Source: Kofleriaceae bacterium
GTDB lineage: Bacteria > Myxococcota_A > Polyangia > Haliangiales > Haliangiaceae
Direction of reading: 5' to 3'
DNA length: 42,360 nucleotides
NCBI GenBank assembly: GCA_024762925.1
Contig: JANTGM010000047.1
Location: forward strand, 1 to 42,360
In this document: positions 18,313 to 26,779 of the stretch, in pieces
How positions within the stretch are numbered: the stretch's first letter is position 1
Layout: each line of letters opens with the position of its first letter
The notes under the pieces: model-generated
Database searches by the model: none
What the model was told of the DNA's origin: nothing
The model's input: the letters and a program-made list of their open reading frames with translations, nothing else
Made by a program: the position numbers and the translations under genes

Positions 18313-19012
18313 GCTCCCTCTACTCATGGTTCCACTCTTGCTCAACTGTGGCGAGAGCACACCAACATCAAGCCCTCCAGCCCTCGCAGAACCCACTCAG
18401 ATTCCCGTGTCCGATGCACAGGCAGTTGTGCACATGGATGCGGCATCCGTCGACCCCAACCAGTTCGTCGACCTACAGAGCCTCGTTCCAGAAGTTCTCT
18501 TAGATATGAGGTACGCTAGCGAGAACAACTTTACCCACAAAAAAGTCTATCCCAAGGCACGGTGCCTCCTGCGTGCACCAGTTGCCAAGGCGCTCAGGCG
18601 AGTACAGGATCGATTGCGAACCCAGCAACTCCAACTCTGGATTTGGGACTGCTACAGGCCCTTTCATGTGCAAGAGGAGTTTTGGAAACTCGTACCAAAC
18701 CCCAAATACGTCGCAAAGCCCATTCGTCGCGGAAAGACCCCGTGGCGCGGATCCAAGCACAATCGCGGTGCGGCTGTCGACCTCAGCTTGGCCGACACAA
18801 GCGGAACACAGCTCGTCATGCCAACGAACCACGATGATTTCTCAGAGCGGGCGCATCGTGACGCTGAAGGAATTCCCATGGCAGTGGCGGCCCGTGCAAG
18901 AATTCTCGATGAGGCCATGCGCGCCGAAGGCTTTCAGGGAATTGAAAGTGAGTGGTGGCACTACGACTATGCAGGTTGGCAGGATTACGAACTCTCAGAT
19001 GAGAGCCTTTGA
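18299..19012 (+). CDS. VanX/DdpX-like D-Ala-D-Ala dipeptidase lipoprotein (M15D)
   Basis: 237 residues. Lipoprotein signal MFPSRLPLLMVPLLLNC (Cys17). The M15D domain starts VDLQSLVPEVLLDMRYASENNF, with YRPFHVQEEFW, zinc ligands in SKHNRGAAVDLSL (His and Asp) and the C-terminal ligand in ESEWWHYDY, which also holds the catalytic Glu. These enzymes hydrolyse D-Ala-D-Ala. Cytoplasmic VanX confers glycopeptide resistance, whereas lipid-anchored periplasmic forms more likely recycle peptidoglycan dipeptides. No vanH, vanA or transporter genes are nearby, which argues for recycling. The start lies inside the end of the TPR gene, implying translational coupling. Confidence 0.92.
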   Translation: MFPSRLPLLMVPLLLNCGESTPTSSPPALAEPTQIPVSDAQAVVHMDAASVDPNQFVDLQSLVPEVLLDMRYASENNFTHKKVYPKARCLLRAPVAKALRRVQDRLRTQQLQLWIWDCYRPFHVQEEFWKLVPNPKYVAKPIRRGKTPWRGSKHNRGAAVDLSLADTSGTQLVMPTNHDDFSERAHRDAEGIPMAVAARARILDEAMRAEGFQGIESEWWHYDYAGWQDYELSDESL

Positions 19013-19039
19013 CCGTCGGTCGTGAGTACACTTCTTTGC

Positions 19040-19738
19040 ATGGCAGATTCGAATCTCAGCCTTGATGTGGACTGGGTTGGTCATGACGAGGGCCGCCGCA
19101 GAGTGGTACGCGTTTGTGTTTCGTCGGCACATGGGTTTACTCGTGATGGGGGCGCTCCAACAATCACTGTGGACTGCATCGACAAGAGAACCTTTGAAGC
19201 GGAACTAAACCGACTGCATTGTGAACTTGATGACGTTGCATCGAAGGCGAGCGAGTTCTTTGGCGAAAGCGCGCAAGCTGTGATCCAGCTGCGAGACGCA
19301 GAGATAGGGCCGATTGAGCGCTCCGGTGATCTCAAGGTGCAAGACGTCATGACCACGAACGTCAAAACCGTCTATCGAAATGACGAGCTGTCGTTGGCGA
19401 AGGAGCTAATGGATACAGGGCAGTTTCGTCACCTTGTGGTCCTAGACAGAGGCGAAGAGCACGTCGTTGGCATCATTAGTCGGCAAGACATCTACTATGG
19501 CGCCTTGGCCTGGTCTCTCGGCATGAGCGAGCCGATGCATCAAAAGATGCTAAGCGCCACCACGGCAAAGTCCGTTATGCGAAGCGACGTGCTAACGACG
19601 GTTCCGGAGGCACCACTGCGAGAGGCGGCCTCTGTCATGCTTGCGAACAAGATCGGCTGCCTGCCTGTGCTCGATGGCGTCAAGTTGGTGGGCATCGTGA
19701 CCGAGAGCGACCTCCTCGCGCAGATTCGGGTGTACTAA
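19040..19738 (+). CDS. CBS-pair protein with an N-terminal HPF-like alpha/beta domain
   Basis: 232 residues. Residues 1-100 form an alpha/beta unit (VVRVCVSSAHGF...FEAELNRLHCELDDVASKASEFFG) loosely resembling the ribosome hibernation factor/sigma-54 modulation fold; this resemblance is weak. Residues 105-232 are two CBS motifs (VQDVMTTNVKTVYRNDELSLAKELM; VMRSDVLTTVPEAPLREAASVML), each ending VVGIISRQD or LVGIVTESD. CBS pairs bind adenine nucleotides and regulate partners. No signal peptide. The ATG at 19040 is 27 bases after the dipeptidase stop, so it may be the last gene of that transcript, but its cytoplasmic location sets it apart. Confidence 0.88.
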   Translation: MADSNLSLDVDWVGHDEGRRRVVRVCVSSAHGFTRDGGAPTITVDCIDKRTFEAELNRLHCELDDVASKASEFFGESAQAVIQLRDAEIGPIERSGDLKVQDVMTTNVKTVYRNDELSLAKELMDTGQFRHLVVLDRGEEHVVGIISRQDIYYGALAWSLGMSEPMHQKMLSATTAKSVMRSDVLTTVPEAPLREAASVMLANKIGCLPVLDGVKLVGIVTESDLLAQIRVY

Positions 19739-19747
19739 GAGAAGTAC

Positions 19748-22700
19748 CTAGGAGCCAACCTCCGCAATTTGCAGGCCTAGTTCTTCGCGGAGGTCCATGT
19801 GTGCCTCCGACACTGACGCAACACGCAAAGCAATAGTCTCGGCCACAGAGCGGTGAGTATCATCAAAGAGTTCCCTGCGGACCGCTGCCATTCCGAAGTC
19901 GAGGTCTCCAGACAGAAGCAGCGCCGCGTGGTGGGCAGTGGCATCCGCTCCGCGACACCATGTCTCCAGATCAAATCGCGTACCGTTGCGCAAGAATGCG
20001 TCGCAAGCGTCCTGAAGTCGATGACGCCAACTCGGTGGCAACTTGCGAGTGAGAACGCTTCGGTAGCTCTCAACACGCACCCTGAGAGATTGGGGGATTG
20101 CCGTGTATGGCTGTGCCAAACTAAGTCCTGCATAGAAAGCGGCGGCCAGCTCGGCTGGATCGGGAAGCGCCAACCGAAGGAAGTACGATCGGCGCCCAAG
20201 CGCCAGTGACCGCCCAAGCCCGCTTGCAATCTGCTGAACGGTCCGCCCCCGATACAGTGGCTCCCCCAAGGCAAACATTGGTTCGAGCCCGCTGCCTCGA
20301 CGGAGATTCAGCAAAGATACTGGTTGATGTAGATCGTCACTGATCAGGCAGTCGAAGCGTGGCAAGCCAAAGGCATACGAGGTTGCTGAAAATAGCTGTC
20401 GAAGGTGGTCGAAGTGAGCACCGCTATGCTCATGCAGGTTCACAACCGAGGAGGGGCGAGTGCATTGCTGCGCGATGAGTTCACCAACCAAACCAAAGAT
20501 ACGGGAGATGTTTGGATCCACACGACCATCGCGAAGTCTCGACCATGCTTCCGAGTTTAGCGGACGAGTCGGCCAACGCATCTCCGATGAAATATTTCGG
20601 CGAAAGAACGCCGTCTCACGCTGCTCGGCACCCCCCATGTTGTCGAGTGCTCGACACACGCACCATGCTCGGTCCATCTGTCGCGTCCGTACATAGAGGC
20701 CTCGAAGCGCCTTGTAGTGTTCAGAGTTGTCAGGCTCCGCGCTGAGAAGCAAGCGTCGACGTGCGATGGCCTTGTCAAGCTGATCACTGCCCGCTCCCTC
20801 ATAGAGGTCCACCAAGATTCGATGGTTCGTAAGACCCTCACTTTGCAAAGCCGATGCAACTTCGAATGAATCGATCGCAGCATCCGCTTCTCCGAGTTTT
20901 TCTCGGTAAACGTGTCCCAGATCAGACCACAAGCGTCCAACATCAGGGTCACCTGGCTCAAGACGACAAATCATCTTTCGATAATTGCGCTCAACCCCGC
21001 GCCAATCCCCTGCATCTCCGAGCAACTTGAGTATGTCTTCAAAGCAAGTGAAGCACGCAGATCGAATTTCCGCATTCATTGTGGTCGCAAGGTAGCTGTC
21101 CATTGCTCGGTTGAGTAGAGCGACCGCTTCAGTGGATTGATGCTGTTGCCGGGCAATCGCGCCTGCTGCTTGGAGGTAGCGACCACGTCGAACCGGGACT
21201 GTCTCGAGGCCTGCCATCCGCACAATCGTCTTAATTGCACTGCGCCATTCTTCGTTCTTGGCGTGAAGCACTGCCAGCCGATGCAGTGCGGGCCTCGACT
21301 CATCGTCGAACGAGAGTGCTTGTCGACAGATCTCAATTGCCGCTTCTAAGTCATGCAGGCTCTCCGAGAGCATGTCGGCGACTCGACAGAGAATTTCCAC
21401 TCGTTCTTCATCCTGCGAGGCCACCTCTGCAAGACGCAATTGCATCGCAACCGCACTCCGAAATTCCCCACGCAATCCGTGAAGCTCTACAAGAGCGTGC
21501 ATGCTACCGGCATGCTCATAGGCTGCACAGCGCTCATACAAGGCGATGGCACGCCCCTGCTGGCCCAGACTTCGATGCGCCGACGCACAAACAAAGAGCA
21601 TTTCGACAGATAGAGAATCATCTCCAACACCGTGCATCGCAATGGCTCGTTGGGCGGACTCGATAGCCTCAGGAAACGCGCGCAATGCGAGAAGACACTT
21701 TGCGCTACCCTCGATTGACGCGAGGCAATCGGCCGTGTGTGTCAACACTTCTTGGTGATGCCGCAACGCTTGCTGGTACTTGCCAAGCGCCGAGCTACAG
21801 ATGGCTGCTTTGCGCAGCAGTTCTCGGCGCTGCTCCCAAGCCAATGTGCTGCAGTAGTCAGAGGCAAGGAGGGGTTCGAGCACGGCTTCGAGCTCATCCC
21901 AGCGTTCATGGCCGAAATAGCGTTCAACCACGGGCATGGACGCGGCAAGGTGACCTGGTCTTGCCCTTAGTGCGACAGCGAAGAGGTCAACAGCGCGAGT
22001 ATTCTCGCCGAGGTCCTCAGAATATATCGTAGCGGCAGCACAAGCAAACTGAGCCTTCAAGTCTTCTGACGTGCTGCAAGCTCTGGCCTCTTCCAGAATG
22101 CTCGCGGCCCGGCGAAACTCGCCCCGCTGTCGGTGCAACGCAGCGAGCGCCTCTCGGGCGTCGTTTCTCGACGGGTCCAGGCGAATGGCCTCGGTCCAGT
22201 GCCATAGCGCGGCCTTGTCCTCGTTGCGATTTGTTTCGATCTGTGCAATGCGATGATGATATTTCGCCCGCTGGATGACAGACTGTGACATCGCAATTGC
22301 ACGGGACATGAGCCGAGCGGTCCGCTCTGCATCCCCAATACGGTCGCTCAATTGGATCATGAACGCTAGTTGGTGCTCGCCACGAATCATCCTCTCGAGC
22401 GCGTCTAGGTACCTCTGAACACGACTAGGTATCGCTTCTTCGATACGACCAAGTTCGGCAAACGCACCATCCAGATCGCGCATTCCATGTGCTCGCGCAC
22501 ATGCGAGCCGGATCCTCATCTCACCAGATTTCGACGGCTCCGTGTATTGCAGCCGCTCAGAGGACTCAGAAAAACTCTCAACCAGATCATTCCACTCACC
22601 GGTCTGCTCGGTCAGAACCTCGAGTTCATCGGCTGCGCGCATATGGGCGGGGTCAATCTCGATAGCCTTCAAGAGGATCGCCTGTGCCCCTGGCAGACTC

Positions 22701-23083
22701 TCCAGATTGTTCTTGTAAATGCCCGCCGCTTCGACAAGGAGTTCCGCAGCGTCAGCTTCATTTCTCGTTTGCTCGGCGCGCTCAATCAGAAGTTGGGTAA
22801 GGGCTGGCCAATCTCCCATCTTACGAAGAACCCGTTCGCGTTCGATTTGCCCCCCGAGCGTTGGCGCCAGGTCGGTCTGCTGTGCACGCGCCCCGTCATC
22901 GGCGAATGAAGGAAGCGTGGCAACATCAAGTGTTCGGTTGACCGAGTTTTCGTCGCACAAGTCTAGAACAACCTGCATCACATCGGTGCCCGAGACGTCG
23001 GCATGCACTAACGCTGGAGTCGTGCCCCGCTCATCAATTGTGGGTTCTTCAATGCCCTCAATGTCGTGAAGTCCGCTGTGCAT
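19748..23083 (-). CDS. Large TPR-repeat protein
   Basis: 1111 residues with no signal or membrane segment. From about residue 75 to 830 it is built of degenerate tetratricopeptide repeats: AILLKAIEIDPAHMRAADEL, KAALWHWTEAIRLDPSRNDA, RAVDLFAVALRARPGHLAA, AAIEICRQALSFDDESRPAL and others, each with the W/L-G-Y-A-F-A-P rhythm. The last ~280 residues lose the repeat and form an unrecognised domain (LNSEAWSRLRD...GEPLYRGRTVQQIASGLGRSLALGRRSYF). Proteins of this build are typical of Bradymonadales and probably act as cytoplasmic scaffolds. It converges with the CBS gene; the stops are 9 bases apart. A weak inverted repeat (TAGGCC at 23107, GGCCTA at 23130) lies upstream. Confidence 0.9.
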   Translation of the reverse strand: MHSGLHDIEGIEEPTIDERGTTPALVHADVSGTDVMQVVLDLCDENSVNRTLDVATLPSFADDGARAQQTDLAPTLGGQIERERVLRKMGDWPALTQLLIERAEQTRNEADAAELLVEAAGIYKNNLESLPGAQAILLKAIEIDPAHMRAADELEVLTEQTGEWNDLVESFSESSERLQYTEPSKSGEMRIRLACARAHGMRDLDGAFAELGRIEEAIPSRVQRYLDALERMIRGEHQLAFMIQLSDRIGDAERTARLMSRAIAMSQSVIQRAKYHHRIAQIETNRNEDKAALWHWTEAIRLDPSRNDAREALAALHRQRGEFRRAASILEEARACSTSEDLKAQFACAAATIYSEDLGENTRAVDLFAVALRARPGHLAASMPVVERYFGHERWDELEAVLEPLLASDYCSTLAWEQRRELLRKAAICSSALGKYQQALRHHQEVLTHTADCLASIEGSAKCLLALRAFPEAIESAQRAIAMHGVGDDSLSVEMLFVCASAHRSLGQQGRAIALYERCAAYEHAGSMHALVELHGLRGEFRSAVAMQLRLAEVASQDEERVEILCRVADMLSESLHDLEAAIEICRQALSFDDESRPALHRLAVLHAKNEEWRSAIKTIVRMAGLETVPVRRGRYLQAAGAIARQQHQSTEAVALLNRAMDSYLATTMNAEIRSACFTCFEDILKLLGDAGDWRGVERNYRKMICRLEPGDPDVGRLWSDLGHVYREKLGEADAAIDSFEVASALQSEGLTNHRILVDLYEGAGSDQLDKAIARRRLLLSAEPDNSEHYKALRGLYVRTRQMDRAWCVCRALDNMGGAEQRETAFFRRNISSEMRWPTRPLNSEAWSRLRDGRVDPNISRIFGLVGELIAQQCTRPSSVVNLHEHSGAHFDHLRQLFSATSYAFGLPRFDCLISDDLHQPVSLLNLRRGSGLEPMFALGEPLYRGRTVQQIASGLGRSLALGRRSYFLRLALPDPAELAAAFYAGLSLAQPYTAIPQSLRVRVESYRSVLTRKLPPSWRHRLQDACDAFLRNGTRFDLETWCRGADATAHHAALLLSGDLDFGMAAVRRELFDDTHRSVAETIALRVASVSEAHMDLREELGLQIAEVGS

Positions 23084-23159
23084 GCGGGCAAGTGCATTTC
23101 AATACCTAGGCCAAGAGGCGTTCTTCTAAGGCCTAAGTGTTTTTGGCCATTTGCGACGG

Positions 23160-23261
23160 TATGGATCGCCGACTCTGGACCCCAGCGCTTTTACTCCTCG
23201 GACTGCTGAGCCCACCAAGTTTACAGCTCGGAAACGATTGCTTCCACAAAGCTAGATGGCC
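23160..23261 (+). other. Short frame resembling a cut-off signal peptide
   Basis: ATG at 23160 begins MDRRLWTPALLLLGLLSP and stops after 33 residues at 23259-23261. Basic start, hydrophobic core and a small-residue turn resemble a secretion signal whose mature protein is missing. It runs antisense into the last 41 bases of the Cys-rich lipoprotein gene and has no clear ribosome-binding site. Either the remnant of a lost gene or chance. Confidence 0.25.
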
Positions 23262-24678
23262 CTAACTCAAAGGAGGGCACCAAGAAACTGCCACTAACAG
23301 GACCACACCCATTCCCAGAGTTCTCAAAAACTGGTTCCGAGTGTGGTGCCGCAGACAACACTCGGTTGCCCAATGGAGCGCTCACGGTGAAGTGCGATTT
23401 TCCTTGTTGGCAATCGTCGATACGCGCGAGCTGAATCGGATCTGTGCATGTTGCATTGGAGAAAAAATTTGCGGTGGTGAGCGACTCGGGTAAGCACCGA
23501 AAGCTGCCGTCAACCGCCGGTTGAAACTGGCAATCCGCGTCGAGTACGTCGTCGTGCCAGAGCCCCTGGAAACCCAGAAAGCCCTGACCATCCGAGAGCA
23601 AGCTTCGGGTGAGGCGCTCACTTCCCTCCTCCTTCTGCGCTTCAAGCGAGACAAACTCTGAGTTTTCGATCGTTTCACCAACGGGAAAGAAGCGGTCGGT
23701 CCCCGTATCTGCCAAGCAAGAGCCAGAAGAATCGTCAAACCGCTGCTCCAGGGCTGTCGTGGTGACCGCTTGCAAGGTTGTCCCAACCACACCACACGCC
23801 AGTGTCTCAGTCGTCTGTGCGTACGCAGGCGGCTCCTCTTGGCAGCGGTCTACGACCACAACTGAGCTTTGATCTGTGCATCCAGCGTTGTTGAAAACCT
23901 CTGTTGATGAAGGCCCAGTAGGAACACAGTAAAACTCTGAGTCGACGCCAAAGCCTGGCCGACATGCCGCGTCCAAATCATTGTCAATAACACTGCCCGA
24001 GAAGTCGCAAATCGAAGAGCCATCGCTGCCCTGGAATGTTGCTGTCGCCAGGCGCGGTGTTGAGGATGCAGCTCCCCGGGTTGCCGTCACAAAGCTCGAG
24101 ATTGGCAACTCTGGGCCGGCAAGGTAGTAGTCTCGAGCGGGAGCTGTGACCGGTGAGCACGTACCAGTGGTGTCCTGGCTAAACACGGCTTGCCCTCCTG
24201 TGACTGCCGATGGCATTCCGACCTTCCGGAAGTGGCGCCCTAGGAAACATCCGCCGTTGCTAAGCCTGCGAGCTCGCGCATAGGGTTTTGGCGTCGCGCC
24301 GATCGCGACTCCAACGATTGCTGAGGTGCAAGCGGCATCTTGGAACCGAATCAATGTCTCGAAATTCTCGGGGTAGCAGGTGTAGCTGCCATCCGCCTCC
24401 AAGAAGTAGCGACACTCCTCGCCAAGCTCGGTGTCGATGACATCGAACTCCTCTCGTGCTCCGGCAGCTGGCTCAATGAACTCACGTGTGAGCCGGGTCC
24501 CAGGCGTGCTCGCGCAGACTGCGGCGATTGGCGTTGTGTCCGCATCGGCTCCGTCGGTCGCATCATTTGAGGCATCAGTGAGGCTCCCGATGGATTCGCC
24601 TCCACATGCAAGTGGCAAAGCTGCGAGTGCAGCTAGAACAAAGGCTTGGGGAAGCAGGGCGTGGGGGGAGGTTGCCAT
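23221..24678 (-). CDS. Cys-rich lipoprotein with three diverged repeats
   Basis: 485 residues. Lipoprotein signal with lipobox PLACGGES (Cys25), then a Thr/Asp/Ala linker. The body carries three diverged units, each opening V(I/L)D-x-(E/D)-L-x-x-x-C and running through DGSxxC(Y/L)P(E) to an N-A-x-C-T-D segment: VIDTELGEECRYFLEADGSY, VIDNDLDAACRPGFGVDSEF and VLDADCQFQPAVDGSFRCLP. Even spacing of Cys suggests disulfides in an exported, beta-rich domain. Such proteins are abundant, and confined as far as I know to Myxococcota-type genomes; the function is unknown. Divergent from the metzincin-like gene, with a 96-base shared upstream region. Confidence 0.85.
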   Translation of the reverse strand: MATSPHALLPQAFVLAALAALPLACGGESIGSLTDASNDATDGADADTTPIAAVCASTPGTRLTREFIEPAAGAREEFDVIDTELGEECRYFLEADGSYTCYPENFETLIRFQDAACTSAIVGVAIGATPKPYARARRLSNGGCFLGRHFRKVGMPSAVTGGQAVFSQDTTGTCSPVTAPARDYYLAGPELPISSFVTATRGAASSTPRLATATFQGSDGSSICDFSGSVIDNDLDAACRPGFGVDSEFYCVPTGPSSTEVFNNAGCTDQSSVVVVDRCQEEPPAYAQTTETLACGVVGTTLQAVTTTALEQRFDDSSGSCLADTGTDRFFPVGETIENSEFVSLEAQKEEGSERLTRSLLSDGQGFLGFQGLWHDDVLDADCQFQPAVDGSFRCLPESLTTANFFSNATCTDPIQLARIDDCQQGKSHFTVSAPLGNRVLSAAPHSEPVFENSGNGCGPVSGSFLVPSFELGPSSFVEAIVSEL

Positions 24679-24774
24679 GGCTGAAGCTAGTGTAACGCGC
24701 TCCCCAATTGACTCAAAGGCGCAAAGCTGGGAGGCTCACGAGCGACTGACGCCTCTTCACCTACATCTCCATTC

Positions 24775-26748
24775 ATGCACTCCTCACGCTCATGCCTGCT
24801 TCTTATTTCTCTGTCGATGACACTCGCCATTGGATGTGGCGCCTCTGCAGATCGTTCCCGCTTTGACCCTGCCCTCGACGGTCTGAGTTTGCTTGCGGTC
24901 GATCCTGGGGTTGTGTTGCCTGGCTCGGTCCTGGTTCTCGAGGGCCGATCGTTTGTCGGCGCTCCCTGGGGGGAGCCTGCACTCGTAGTGAATGGGCAAT
25001 TCGACAATGGTGATGAGCAATATGAAGTTCGCTTCCGAACACCTGCACGCTTTGTCGATCTGCAGACCTTGGAAGTTGATGTTGATGAGGCCTTCTTCGA
25101 TTTGCTGGGAAGCAACGCGGGAGAGTTTTCCGGTTCTCTGCATATCGAAATCGATAGCGCCGTTGATTCGGAGCGTCATGCCTCCCCCGCTCTTGAAGCT
25201 GAGCTGAGCTTTCGGTCACATCTCACACCCACACTTGGAAGCCTTCTGGATCGTGGTCCGATCTATGTCAACGATCACATCACAGTTGCCGCCGAAGGAC
25301 TCCTACTTGGTGGCAACGAGGGGCAGAGCTACGCCGAAGTTACCGGGTGCTTCGTGACAGCGGAAGTCGGCCCTTGCCAACCGATCGAAGGACTCGAAAT
25401 CCCGGTCACGCCAGCAACTCCCTACAACCGGTCTGAAGCGAGCTTTGTGTTCTCGCCCGATATTGCAGGCATTGAGTTTGGACGCTTTGAGGGGCAGGTA
25501 AAGCTGCGCAATCGCCACAGCTCCGAGCGGATTGAAGAAAGTGAAGCCCGCAATGTTGTCTACGAGCTAAGTGAGACTACAGTGTTTTCCCTAGGCCCCG
25601 CGAAAGTGAGCCTGGGCCAGTTCATCGATATCGAAGGTGCAGGCTTTGTTGAGAATGGTCCGGAGGCGAGCACGATTCTCAAGCTCACAGGCGAGTTCAC
25701 CCCTTTGAAAGGCAGGCCAACCACCATCGACCTCATCTTGGTACCCGACTTTGTTGAGGGCCGGAAACTGCGCTACACCATCAACGAGGATGATGCTCTG
25801 GGCCAGCTGTTGGATCTTCGAAGCACCAAGGGAACGCTTGCTGGAACGCTGGTCGCCGAGATCAGTCACAAAGGCAGATCGGTTTCGGGCCAGCCGCTAG
25901 AGTTCAGCATTGGCTTGGCTCCTGTGAAGCAAGTGATCTACCTAAACTTCACGCCACAATACCTCGATGCCTTGCGAGCGTTTGGATTGCGGGCAACCGA
26001 TGCAGCAATTCGTGACCGCGTTGCGGAGGCAGTTCGTCGCGACTACCGAACAATCAATGTCGACATTCGACTCGAAGAGCCATCAGACTTTTCCCTATAT
26101 TCAATTGTCGATATTGGCGGCCTTGATCCCAATGGTCTCGGATTGCTGGGCTACGACAACACGCCCGGCAAGGACTCGGGCAATGAACGCCTGCACGATC
26201 ACATCGGTGGCGTGAACGCGGCGACGCAAGAGGATGGCTTCCCAGGCTATGGCGGGGTCTTCATCGAGTCGCTCTTCGTCTTCTCGGAACATCCTGGTGA
26301 CTTCGCGCCCTCGGTCTCCGCTGCAGATCCGCTCTTCGACGAAATCTTCGACTCCTTCCGACCCGATCGCGGCGGCTCGCCAGTACGCGCAGCAGATCTA
26401 ACGGGAGGCGTCGCAATGCCACCCGACGGCTTTGGATGTCCTGCTACCGAACGCACAGGGCAGATCGGGTGTGCGAGTTGGACGCTATCAAATCTCATCG
26501 GCTCCACCATTAGCCACGAGATCGGCCACTCGCTGGGGCTCGCCAATCCCGATGGCGGGAACTCACACCACACCAGCAACGCTCCGAACCGCCTGATGGA
26601 CTCGGGTTCCTCACGCCCCTTTGATGAGCGAGCGGAATTGCGTGGGGCTGGCCCTGGTGAGTTCTGTGACGATGCATATGCCTATTTGAGGCGCATTCTC
26701 CCGACCGACGAAGCCGATGATTTTGCCGGTCGTCCCACCTGTTTCTAG
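24775..26748 (+). CDS. Metzincin-like metalloprotease lipoprotein with beta-sandwich repeats
   Basis: 657 residues. Lipoprotein signal ending LAIGCGAS (Cys21). Residues 30-385 hold about three IPT/TIG-like beta units (LSLLAVDPGVVLPGSVLVLEG, TLGSLLDRGPIYVNDHITV, VFSLGPAKVSLGQFIDIEG). The C-terminal ~270 residues are protease-like: VKQVIYLNF, then HEIGHSLGLAN at 581-591 and a Met-turn candidate NRLMDSG (Met608). The HExxHxxG core is intact, but the usual third ligand is Asn591 in place of His or Asp; SHH at 598-600 could substitute. Two His and the general base Glu582 make zinc binding likely. Start ATG at 24775 lacks a clear ribosome-binding site. The substrate is unknown. Confidence 0.85.
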   Translation: MHSSRSCLLLISLSMTLAIGCGASADRSRFDPALDGLSLLAVDPGVVLPGSVLVLEGRSFVGAPWGEPALVVNGQFDNGDEQYEVRFRTPARFVDLQTLEVDVDEAFFDLLGSNAGEFSGSLHIEIDSAVDSERHASPALEAELSFRSHLTPTLGSLLDRGPIYVNDHITVAAEGLLLGGNEGQSYAEVTGCFVTAEVGPCQPIEGLEIPVTPATPYNRSEASFVFSPDIAGIEFGRFEGQVKLRNRHSSERIEESEARNVVYELSETTVFSLGPAKVSLGQFIDIEGAGFVENGPEASTILKLTGEFTPLKGRPTTIDLILVPDFVEGRKLRYTINEDDALGQLLDLRSTKGTLAGTLVAEISHKGRSVSGQPLEFSIGLAPVKQVIYLNFTPQYLDALRAFGLRATDAAIRDRVAEAVRRDYRTINVDIRLEEPSDFSLYSIVDIGGLDPNGLGLLGYDNTPGKDSGNERLHDHIGGVNAATQEDGFPGYGGVFIESLFVFSEHPGDFAPSVSAADPLFDEIFDSFRPDRGGSPVRAADLTGGVAMPPDGFGCPATERTGQIGCASWTLSNLIGSTISHEIGHSLGLANPDGGNSHHTSNAPNRLMDSGSSRPFDERAELRGAGPGEFCDDAYAYLRRILPTDEADDFAGRPTCF

Positions 26749-26779
26749 AAACTCATGCATGCCAGGATGATGTCTCTGC

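Noticed and set aside
18299-19012. Glycopeptide-resistance cluster around the VanX-like gene
   Set aside because: No vanH, ligase or two-component genes are adjacent and the enzyme is a lipoprotein, which fits dipeptide recycling better.
23107-23143. TAGGCC/GGCCTA stem followed by a T-run as a terminator
   Set aside because: The 6-bp stem has a 17-base loop, the T-run is short and separated, and no plus-strand gene ends just upstream.
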